Assembly (NCBI GenBank): GCA_905236315.1
Contig: CAJOPO010000512.1
Coordinates: 1 to 15,411 of the forward strand
Reading direction: 5' to 3'
Length of the DNA: 15,411 nt
Source: an uncultured Treponema sp.
GTDB taxonomy: Bacteria > Spirochaetota > Spirochaetia > Treponematales > Treponemataceae
This document shows positions 1-7,366 of this stretch, one piece after another. The notes under the pieces were generated by a model, which saw only the letters and a program-made list of their open reading frames with translations, had not been told where the DNA came from and searched no databases. The position numbers and the translations under genes were made by a program. How positions within the stretch are numbered: position 1 is the stretch's first letter; each line of letters starts with the position of its first letter.

Positions 1-227
1 CTCTTATGTCAGAAAAACATCTAGAAGCCGCTGTAATGAACAGGGAAAGTAGTAAAAAAGCTAGAATGGAATCAACGGCTTCTGACCATAGTTATAAGGA
101 ACGTATGCCAAATACTTGGCGAATGTTTCATACAGAAAATGACAACGCAGAATCTCTAACACCCGAAAGTTTTAGGGTAATGGCAAATATACTTCATGTA
201 TTAGCCTCTACTAAAACTCTCGTATAA
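1..227 (+). CDS. C-terminal fragment of a probable M28-family metallopeptidase (5' end outside the window)
   Basis: The reading frame is open to the left edge, with no stop before the first ATG at position 6, so this is probably the tail of a longer gene and not a 73-residue protein. The visible residues include a Ser-Asp-His followed about 15 residues later by Phe-His-Thr-Glu-Asn-Asp-Asn, then a final helix of the type LTPESFRVMANILHVLA. This resembles the end of M28 (aminopeptidase Y/Q-type) zinc peptidases, where an SDH...G-P...HT..D motif supplies the last zinc-binding His and a terminal helix follows. That is pattern recognition from a short tail. The gene ends at TAA 225-227 and is convergent with the chemosensory operon, so it is probably functionally unrelated. 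It could be another hydrolase. Confidence 0.5.
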   Translation, partial: LMSEKHLEAAVMNRESSKKARMESTASDHSYKERMPNTWRMFHTENDNAESLTPESFRVMANILHVLASTKTLV

Positions 228-239
228 ACTAATTCGCTC

Positions 240-261
240 TAAAATAAGTTGTTTTATTTTA
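240..261. terminator. Weak AT-only hairpin in the convergent intergenic gap
   Basis: Arms TAAAATAA (240-247) and TTATTTTA (254-261) are perfectly complementary around a 6-nt loop (GTTGTT). The hairpin lies in the 61-bp gap between the end of the plus-strand peptidase-like gene and the end of the last MCP gene, where a bidirectional terminator is expected. It has no GC pairs in the stem. The plus-strand side is followed by a T-rich stretch (TCTACTTTT), while the minus-strand side lacks a clear T tract. In such AT-rich DNA it could arise by chance. No better terminator is visible for either gene. Confidence 0.3.
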
Positions 262-288
262 TCTACTTTTAGCAAAACTTAAAAATAT

Positions 289-2070
289 TTAAATAGTTTT
301 TGCTTTTTGTAAAGCATCTTGCCTTAAAGAGTTTAAATTTGTTGCAACGTATTGCATTTGTGTTGCAGTTTCACTTATGTTCTTTGTCATACTGGTAAAA
401 CTTTCTATACCCGCGCTTATTTGCCTTAGTGTTATTACTATTTGACCAAAGGAAGATGTTTGCTGCTCTATTATATCTTTTATTTCTGTAGACTTAGCGG
501 CTGTAACATCTGCCATAGACTTTATATTTGTAAATTGTTCTTTTAATTCTTGTGCTAGATGGCTTTCGTCCTGTATGCTCTGTGTACCTATTTCAGAAAA
601 GGATATAAGGTTTTTTGAAGCACTTTGTATGTTTTGTATATAATTTTTTATTTCATTTATGCTGTTTGTTGTACTGTTTGCAAGTCTGCGTATTTCTGTA
701 GCAACAATATGAAAGTTATGTCCTCCATCTCCTGCACTTACGGCTTCTAGTTCGGCATTAAATGCTATAATTCTTGTTTGGTCTGCAATATCATTTATAA
801 TGGAAATAACATCACCAATATTGTCTATTTGTTTCCCTAGATTTTTTATACCATCTATAATAGAAGTGTTTGCAGCATTAATAGAATCCATCTGTTCTAT
901 AATTTGTTGTAATACATCAAAACTTATGGAAACATCTTCATTTGTAATTTCTGCTCCTTCTGATACATTGCTTGCATTTCTAGAAATATTTTGAGAAAGC
1001 GCATCTGAATCTTCCATTGTCGCTAATATTTCTTTTACAGCGGCATTTTGCTCTAACGATGTAGAAGACAATTCTTTTGCAATTACAGAAAGATTTTCTG
1101 TAGAATGTAGGACATCATTTCCTATTTCAGAAGTATTTTGTAAGAGATTTTGAAAACGATTCACTATATTATTTAGTAAAAATACATTGTATTGCATTCT
1201 GTCAGAGAGTGTTGTATCCGCTAGTTGTTTTACTTCACCTGTGATAATAACATCTGTTAAAGTGTTTTTTAGTTTTGTATTATTATTTTTTATATTGTTA
1301 TAATATTTTATGCAAAGAATTAAGCCTGCTGTTATATTTATAATACTTACAAGGACAATTCTTAAGATTTGCTGTTTTTGGGTTGGAATAGAACCATTTA
1401 CAACTCCATAGCCTTCTATGAGTATTAAAAGTGCAAGGAAATTTGTAAAAAGAGCAGGATTTATAATATATACAAATGCTCTTAGTTTCATATTTATGCC
1501 AAAGTATTTTTTTTGCCTTGCATAGTCTTCATCAATGCCTTCTCTTATTAATTGTTCTGCATACACATTGCATATTATCTCTGAATAAGAAAGTGCTAAT
1601 ACGGCTGCTATATAACTACCAAAAATGCAAGCTATATAGGATATAATATCACTTTTTAAATCAATGCCTATTACAGGAACAAAGTGATAGGCTATAGCCA
1701 TTAGTGTAGAACATATAAAAAAATAAAGAAAAGTTTGTAAGGATTTTTTTTGTGGAAAGGCCATTATGTCTTCAAATAAGGCCGTTCGCTCTCCCTTGTC
1801 ATTAATACCTTTTAGTTCCCATTCTTCTATTCGCTCGGATAATTTTTTTGTAAGAATACCATTCGTAAGAGGAGAAAATAAAAATTCAGCAAGTGCAACT
1901 ATTACAGCTACAACTAATATAGCCCATGGAAGCTGTTTAAGTCTTATAGATATAAACAATGCTGAATAGAAAAATATTAAAAGAGCTGCTGTAAGATTTG
2001 GAGTCATTCCAGCCTTAAATATTTTCCGCTCGAATGTGAGTTCGTTCATTTGTTTTGTATTTTCGTTCAT
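289..2070 (-). CDS. Methyl-accepting chemotaxis protein with six-TM N-terminal sensor (MCP 1, last gene of operon)
   Basis: 593-residue chemoreceptor in the inner membrane. Six hydrophobic segments lie near residues 23-43, 47-67, 110-131, 142-163, 199-220 and 236-256. The loops between them are short, so no periplasmic ligand-binding domain is present and sensing is probably within the membrane or on the cytoplasmic side. A HAMP-like linker (about 258-312) leads into the coiled-coil signalling domain (313-590). The hairpin tip is IADQTRIIAFNAELEA (from 428) followed by SAGDGG and VATEIRRLA, a variant of the classical QTNLLALNAAIEAARAGE tip. A Glu340-Gln341 pair in STSLEQNAA closely resembles the methylation consensus. 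No C-terminal CheR-tethering pentapeptide is seen. The ATG overlaps the stop of the upstream MCP gene (ATGA), with AGGAG 7 nt upstream. It is the fourth receptor in transcription order and a paralogue of the next three. Confidence 0.95.
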   Translation of the reverse strand: MNENTKQMNELTFERKIFKAGMTPNLTAALLIFFYSALFISIRLKQLPWAILVVAVIVALAEFLFSPLTNGILTKKLSERIEEWELKGINDKGERTALFEDIMAFPQKKSLQTFLYFFICSTLMAIAYHFVPVIGIDLKSDIISYIACIFGSYIAAVLALSYSEIICNVYAEQLIREGIDEDYARQKKYFGINMKLRAFVYIINPALFTNFLALLILIEGYGVVNGSIPTQKQQILRIVLVSIINITAGLILCIKYYNNIKNNNTKLKNTLTDVIITGEVKQLADTTLSDRMQYNVFLLNNIVNRFQNLLQNTSEIGNDVLHSTENLSVIAKELSSTSLEQNAAVKEILATMEDSDALSQNISRNASNVSEGAEITNEDVSISFDVLQQIIEQMDSINAANTSIIDGIKNLGKQIDNIGDVISIINDIADQTRIIAFNAELEAVSAGDGGHNFHIVATEIRRLANSTTNSINEIKNYIQNIQSASKNLISFSEIGTQSIQDESHLAQELKEQFTNIKSMADVTAAKSTEIKDIIEQQTSSFGQIVITLRQISAGIESFTSMTKNISETATQMQYVATNLNSLRQDALQKAKTI

Positions 2071-3842
2071 GCTCTTTCTCCTGCTTCATTTTTGCTTATG
2101 CTAGCAAGTTCTTGTGATTTTTTCTGTAATATTGAAGAAGTATCTATTATAGATTTTGTTGAGGAAGAAAAACTTTCTATACTTTTACTTATTTGTTGTA
2201 ATGTAGTTACAATTTGTTCAAAAGCCTCTGTTTCCTGTGTTATTCGTTTTTTTATTTCTACAGCAGCAGTTGCATTCTTTTGCGCAGAAGAACTTATATT
2301 AGAAAAAGAAGTTTCTAGTGAACGAGCTAAAGTCATTCCATGATTTATTTGGTCAGTATATGTTTCAGATGAATGAAGTAGTTCTTCTGCTGAAACTTGT
2401 ATATCATTTATTCGCTCTTTTATTTCTTTTGTACTATCCATTGTTCCATTTGCAAGACGGCGAATTTCATTTGCTACATTCTTAAAGTTCCTTTCCCTTG
2501 CTCTTACGCTTGTCGCTTCTAGTTCTGCATTAAATGCTATTATCTTTGTTTGGTCAGCAATGTTGTTTATAATGTTTACGATTTCCCATATATTTGTAAC
2601 TTTTTCGTTTAACTGCCTTATACCAGTTATAGTTTTTTCATTGCTTTCTGCAATTTGTGACATCTTTGCAAGATTTTCTGTTAATATTTTAGAACCATCT
2701 TTTACATTAGCAACAGTTTGCTCTGCAACATCAGCTACTTCACTGATTTTTACTTCAATTTCATTAGAAAGACGATTTGTATCTTCCATTGTAGAAACTA
2801 TTTCATTTGTTCCACTTGATTGTTCTAATGCTGTGGATTGAGTTTCACTTGATATTTTTAATAATTCTTTAGAAGATTCATCTACTGTATTTCCTATTTC
2901 CGCTGCTCCTGAAAGTATTCTACGAAAATATAATAAAAGTTCATTTGTTAAATAATGATTATAGGCTATATCATCTCGTATATCAGTTTTTAATAAAGGA
3001 GATGTTGTTATATTGCCTTTTTCCATATCTTCTAATGCTTCCATCATTTTTTTGTTACTAAAGAAAACATGATATACAAATAGAATTACTAAGACCACTT
3101 GAGATATAAAATTAAGTGCAGAGGTCATAATCATTCTTCGCATTTGTATATCTTTTGTAGGCCATAGTTCTGGAGATTTAAATGGAAAGTAACCCGCTAT
3201 AATTACATATATAGATATTAGACCTGCAAAAATAATTGGAATTGCAATAAAGGTGAATATTTGCATACTAATTCTTGTTCCTAGTATTTTTTTATCCATA
3301 ACATAATCCTTGTCTACACCTGCCTTTACTATGTTATAAGAATCTTCTGTACATACTCTTCTACAATAATTATATGCTAATATACCACTTAGATAAGAGC
3401 CAAAAACACATTCACAAAATGAAAGTATATTCACAGATAGAGCCATTTTCATACTAAAATGATATATCAAAAATAATATTAGCGACCCTATTACAAAATA
3501 TATAACTGTCATAACAGCACAAACTTCGGGTAAACTGCATAAGTCATCTAATAATTTTGTGCGTTCCTTTATGTTTAATTTGTTTTTATAAAAATCCTGA
3601 ACCCTTTTAGAAATATCTTTATATACTAAGTGGTCTATTATTGGTGCAATAAGAAATTGAAATATAATTATCATTAATATTATATATTTTATCGCTGGAA
3701 TAATATAATTTAAAGAAAGTTGAGTTGCTATAGCTGAATAAGCAAATATAACAAATCCTGAAATTATATCAGGCAGAAAACTATTTAATATTATTTTTGT
3801 TTCAAAAGAAACATTGCTTAAATCAAGTTTTTTTGTATTCAT
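2067..3842 (-). CDS. Methyl-accepting chemotaxis protein with six-TM N-terminal sensor (MCP 2)
   Basis: 591-residue paralogue of the flanking receptors with the same plan. There are six TM segments (near 25-45, 49-69, 109-130, 140-160, 195-217 and 238-260), then a HAMP-like segment (about 262-312, including MEKGNITTSPLL) and a cytoplasmic signalling coiled coil. The tip begins IADQTKIIAFNAELEATS at 428. The usual Ala-Gly-Glu/Asp and following Gly are replaced by VRARERNF, so the turn after the tip is charged and diverged. The best methylation-site match of the four receptors is here: STALEQSSGT at 336-345 fits the [ASTG]2-x2-[EQ]2-x2-[ASTG]2 consensus. The loop after TM2 (APIIDHLVYKDISKRV) and the ERT.L...LP motif are shared with its paralogues. 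The ATG overlaps the upstream gene's TGA and has GGAG 7 nt upstream. Receptor identity is sure; the ligand is unknown. Confidence 0.95.
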   Translation of the reverse strand: MNTKKLDLSNVSFETKIILNSFLPDIISGFVIFAYSAIATQLSLNYIIPAIKYIILMIIIFQFLIAPIIDHLVYKDISKRVQDFYKNKLNIKERTKLLDDLCSLPEVCAVMTVIYFVIGSLILFLIYHFSMKMALSVNILSFCECVFGSYLSGILAYNYCRRVCTEDSYNIVKAGVDKDYVMDKKILGTRISMQIFTFIAIPIIFAGLISIYVIIAGYFPFKSPELWPTKDIQMRRMIMTSALNFISQVVLVILFVYHVFFSNKKMMEALEDMEKGNITTSPLLKTDIRDDIAYNHYLTNELLLYFRRILSGAAEIGNTVDESSKELLKISSETQSTALEQSSGTNEIVSTMEDTNRLSNEIEVKISEVADVAEQTVANVKDGSKILTENLAKMSQIAESNEKTITGIRQLNEKVTNIWEIVNIINNIADQTKIIAFNAELEATSVRARERNFKNVANEIRRLANGTMDSTKEIKERINDIQVSAEELLHSSETYTDQINHGMTLARSLETSFSNISSSAQKNATAAVEIKKRITQETEAFEQIVTTLQQISKSIESFSSSTKSIIDTSSILQKKSQELASISKNEAGERA

Positions 3843-5590
3843 TTTTCTTCTCCATCTAAAGATTGCAATGAACGTAAGTGTTCTGAATCCTGCCTAAGTT
3901 CTTGTACCGTTTGAGATATTGTTTGCGTAGAAGTTCTAAACTGTTCCATACTAGCACTTATTTGTTGTAAACTAGAAACTATGCTATTAAATGCTGAAGC
4001 TTGGTTTTGAATTGCATTTTTTATATATAGTGAATATTTAGAAGCTGATTGAGAAGATTTTTGTATGTCTTCAAATTCTTCTTCTAAAGCCTGTGTCATA
4101 TTATAACCTTCTGTTATCTTTTCTGTACATTCGCGGCTTTGTATTATAAGGTTGTTGCTTGTATTTTGTATGTCTTGTATCTGCGTTCTAATATCCTTTG
4201 TTAGGCGCATAACTGTGTCCGCAAGAGTTCTAATGTCTTGTGCAACATGATTAAACTTTTCTTTTCCTTCATTTACATTTTCCGTTTCTAATTCTGCATT
4301 GAAGGCTATAATTTTTGTTTGGTCAGCTACGCTATCTATAAGATTAACTATGTCCCAAATGCTTTTTATTTTATTGGATAGACTTTGCATACCATCTATA
4401 GATGTTTGATTAGCGCGTGTTATTTCCTGCATTTTATCAAGGTTTTGTTTTACGGCATCAAAGCCATAATCAATGCCCTCTGCTGTTTTTTCTGCAACAA
4501 CATTTACTTCTTCAATTTTATTTTTTATAGAAAGAGTAAGATTTTCTACATTTTCCATTGTGCTTACAATCTCTTTTATGGAAGTAGACTGTGCTAATGC
4601 TGTAGAAGCGGTGGATTCTGATATTATTGCAAGACTTCTTCCTGAAGCATTTATATCTGTGTTTATTTTATAAGATTTTTCCATTATGGAATAAAAAAGA
4701 TGTACTGTATTATTTACTTGGTACATTATATAAGACATTTCGTTAGATAAATCTACAGGTATAGGGGAAACTGCTTTTATAGAATCTGTGTTTATTACAG
4801 AAAGAGTTTGCTGTACAGTATCATTATATTTTTTTATACGCCTAAAGAACAAAAATGAATGTAAAAAGACATTTACTATGTTTATTACAGAAGTAATGAG
4901 TGTTTTTACAAGATAATGTGGATTTTTTGTGTCAAGTAAAAACATAAGTGTTGTAAGTACAGATGTCAAAAAAAGTGGTATACATACATATAACACAAAT
5001 AGGGAAGCCATTGAAAAAGCAAAATAATGTTTCTCTTTTGTTTCTTCTATTTCTATTCCGTCTTTTACTAGAGCCATTGCAATAGAGGAGCAGTAGCTTT
5101 CTGCTAGTGCAAAAGACACTGTGCCAGAAAAATAAGAAGCTATTAATGTTATTATTATAAATATAATTGTTGTTTTTGTATCTAATGGTATTTGAAAATA
5201 ATAAAATATTGCAATTACTAATGTACAGCAAACAAAATGTAAAAAGGTTTCTATTCCCTTTGTTAAAGGAAAGTTTAATATTATTTTTAATAATTCTGTA
5301 CGAGTTTCTGTATTACTTTGTCCTGTCTTCCAATTAAATATTTTTGAAGATATTTCTTTTGTGCATAGATAGTTTGTTAAGGGGGCAAATACAAATTGTG
5401 CTATAATTGTTACAAAACAAAGTATAAAAAACGCTAAGTCTAAATATTCAAATTTTATTGTAATAAAGCAAAAAACATATATAAATATGGCTATGGCAGA
5501 AGCTATATTTGTAGGTATACATACTCTGTATATAAATGAGTGAAAGGCTTCAAAACGTCCTTGCTTATAAAAATTATCTATAACAGTCAT
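3839..5590 (-). CDS. Methyl-accepting chemotaxis protein with six-TM N-terminal sensor (MCP 3, diverged tip)
   Basis: 583-residue paralogue. Six hydrophobic segments lie near 27-46, 50-70, 115-133, 140-162, 195-218 and 230-249. They are followed by a poorly conserved HAMP-like linker (about 252-305) and the signalling coiled coil. The tip starts VADQTKIIAFNAELE at 421 and continues TENVNEGKEKFNHVAQDIRTLA, so both the Ala-rich turn and the flanking EIRRLA are altered. This is the most diverged tip in the set. At the position of the Glu-Gln methylation pair it has Ala333-Gln334 (STALAQSTS), so it lacks the Glu. It keeps the post-TM2 motif APLTNYLCTKEIS and the TRTELL...FP motif of the family. 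The ATG is 4 bp downstream of the previous gene's stop with AGGAG 9 nt upstream. It may be a specialised receptor or a structural partner with reduced adaptation. Confidence 0.93.
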   Translation of the reverse strand: MTVIDNFYKQGRFEAFHSFIYRVCIPTNIASAIAIFIYVFCFITIKFEYLDLAFFILCFVTIIAQFVFAPLTNYLCTKEISSKIFNWKTGQSNTETRTELLKIILNFPLTKGIETFLHFVCCTLVIAIFYYFQIPLDTKTTIIFIIITLIASYFSGTVSFALAESYCSSIAMALVKDGIEIEETKEKHYFAFSMASLFVLYVCIPLFLTSVLTTLMFLLDTKNPHYLVKTLITSVINIVNVFLHSFLFFRRIKKYNDTVQQTLSVINTDSIKAVSPIPVDLSNEMSYIMYQVNNTVHLFYSIMEKSYKINTDINASGRSLAIISESTASTALAQSTSIKEIVSTMENVENLTLSIKNKIEEVNVVAEKTAEGIDYGFDAVKQNLDKMQEITRANQTSIDGMQSLSNKIKSIWDIVNLIDSVADQTKIIAFNAELETENVNEGKEKFNHVAQDIRTLADTVMRLTKDIRTQIQDIQNTSNNLIIQSRECTEKITEGYNMTQALEEEFEDIQKSSQSASKYSLYIKNAIQNQASAFNSIVSSLQQISASMEQFRTSTQTISQTVQELRQDSEHLRSLQSLDGEEK

Positions 5591-5594
5591 GCCC

Positions 5595-7358
5595 TTATTC
5601 TCCTGCGTCCTCTTTTGTCTGTATAGAATTTAGCTGATAAGCCACATTTTTTATACTGTCAGCAGAGAGATTTATAATTTGCGCTGAATTAGTAAAATTG
5701 TCAAACCCAGAACTCATTTGTTCAAGCGTAGATGAAATTTGAGCAAAAGAAGCATCAAGTGTACTTGTTATTTGTTGTATATCTGCTGCACTTTCTGCTG
5801 TTATTTCGCTAGAAGTTCTTAATTCATCAAATTTTTCTTCCAAGTTAGTAAAGAGCATACTACCTTCTCTTATTTTTTCTGTACCACCTTCGCTTGTTAT
5901 AATAAGATTATCTGATGAATGTTGAATACCTGTTATTCTAGTTCTTATCTCTTTTGTTGAATCAGTAATTGTAGAAGCAAGACGGCGTATTTCATTAGCT
6001 ATTATATGGAAGTTTTCTCCGCTATCGCCTGCCGTTGTTGCTTCTATTTCTGCATTAAATGCTATTATACGTGTCTTTTCTGCAATGGAATCTATTGTTG
6101 ATATAATCGACCATACATTATCTATTTTTTCACTTAGCATTTTTATACCTGTTATAGTATCAATATTTGCCCTTGTTATTTCAGAAATCTTTTCTATGTT
6201 ATTTTGTAACATATCAGAACCCTTGTGCACGTTTTCTGAAGTATTTTCTGCTTCTAAGGCTACTTGAATTATGCTTTCTGCTATTTTTTCAAGCATTTTA
6301 TGCAATTCATTCATTGTAGTAACACAATTTTTTACATTATCAGATTGTACTAGGGCTGTAGACGCTGTTTCTTTAGAAATAACCGATAAACTTTGTGTTG
6401 CTTTAAATAATTTATCTCCAGTTTTATTTATATCGCTAATTATTTTTTGCAGATTTCCTATAAGTGTATTTGTAATATAAATGGTATAAGCAAATTCTGT
6501 TCCTAAATCTGTAGGTAAATATACTGCTTGAGCTATAGAAAGAGAGTTTATTTGTTCTAATGTATTGTTCATTTGATTTATAGATTTTATCAAATGCCTA
6601 TAGTATAAACTTGCAAGTATAATACATATACTTACATTTATTGTAGTAAGAGAAATCATAATTGCAATGTATATTGACCTCTCTATAGGAAAAAAATATT
6701 GCCTTGCTATAGTTTGTAATTGAATAAGATTGCAACAAGTAGCTGGAATAATGATATGAGCGAATACTCTTAGGTTTTGCGTCATACCAAAAACTTTTTC
6801 CTTATTTACTATTTTATCATCTACTCCTTGCCTTATAATAGTTTCGCTATATTTTGTAGAAAGATTTTCTGTATAACAGTATGATATAACTCCTGCTAAG
6901 TAAGAGCAAAAAATACTAGGAATTATAGCAAATATTAAAAATATATGGCTTGGATTGAATAAAAAATATGTAATTAAAATAAAGGTAACACAACCTAGAA
7001 TAAATGCTAAAAATACTTGCAAACTCACATAAAAGGGAAGTTTCATAAGTCTGCGCACTATATTTGTTCTATCTTGGCAATCTTTTTTATCTATATTATT
7101 TAAATCATTAGATATTTTAAATGTAATCAAATGATTTGTATAAGGTGCTAATGTAAATTGCAATAATGTCATAGTCGCTATGGCTACTATTAATATTCCT
7201 AAAATACTATATATACTAGAAACTGTTAAAAACATATTAGATAAAAAGAATAGATATAATGCTACAAAAACAGAAGTCGCCATATTATAGGGACGACCTA
7301 AATCAAGTAACTGATGTTCAAAATCTTTTTTGTGCAAAATATTGTTATATTTACCCAT
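5595..7358 (-). CDS. Methyl-accepting chemotaxis protein with six-TM N-terminal sensor (MCP 4, first receptor after the cyclase)
   Basis: 587-residue chemoreceptor. Six TM segments lie near 25-45, 50-71, 112-132, 137-160, 198-218 and 228-250, with no extracytoplasmic domain of useful size. They are followed by a HAMP-like linker (about 255-308) and the signalling coiled coil. The tip begins IAEKTRIIAFNAEIEATT at 425, then AGDSG, so it keeps the Ala-Gly-Asp turn, but DQT is changed to EKT. The methylation-pair position is Val337-Gln338 (STALVQSDN), so the Glu is lost. Shared family motifs are APYTNHLITFKIS after TM2, DRTNI...LP before TM3, and CSYLAGVISY within TM4. The start follows the cyclase stop by 8 bp with AGGA 8 nt upstream. 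It is the first-transcribed member of the four-receptor tandem array. Confidence 0.95.
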   Translation of the reverse strand: MGKYNNILHKKDFEHQLLDLGRPYNMATSVFVALYLFFLSNMFLTVSSIYSILGILIVAIATMTLLQFTLAPYTNHLITFKISNDLNNIDKKDCQDRTNIVRRLMKLPFYVSLQVFLAFILGCVTFILITYFLFNPSHIFLIFAIIPSIFCSYLAGVISYCYTENLSTKYSETIIRQGVDDKIVNKEKVFGMTQNLRVFAHIIIPATCCNLIQLQTIARQYFFPIERSIYIAIMISLTTINVSICIILASLYYRHLIKSINQMNNTLEQINSLSIAQAVYLPTDLGTEFAYTIYITNTLIGNLQKIISDINKTGDKLFKATQSLSVISKETASTALVQSDNVKNCVTTMNELHKMLEKIAESIIQVALEAENTSENVHKGSDMLQNNIEKISEITRANIDTITGIKMLSEKIDNVWSIISTIDSIAEKTRIIAFNAEIEATTAGDSGENFHIIANEIRRLASTITDSTKEIRTRITGIQHSSDNLIITSEGGTEKIREGSMLFTNLEEKFDELRTSSEITAESAADIQQITSTLDASFAQISSTLEQMSSGFDNFTNSAQIINLSADSIKNVAYQLNSIQTKEDAGE

Positions 7359-7366
7359 AACTTTTC

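Noticed and set aside
4932..5231. 99-codon minus-strand frame inside MCP 3
   Set aside because: Same strand but a different frame within the TM coding region; Asn/Tyr/Arg-rich translation of AT-rich sequence with no motif. MCP 3 occupies the region fully.
289..7358. Direct DNA repeats at about 1.77-kb intervals in the four MCP genes
   Set aside because: The similarity is concentrated on the conserved tip coding region (for example the part encoding AFNAE) and is explained by paralogy of the proteins, so no separate repeat element is claimed.
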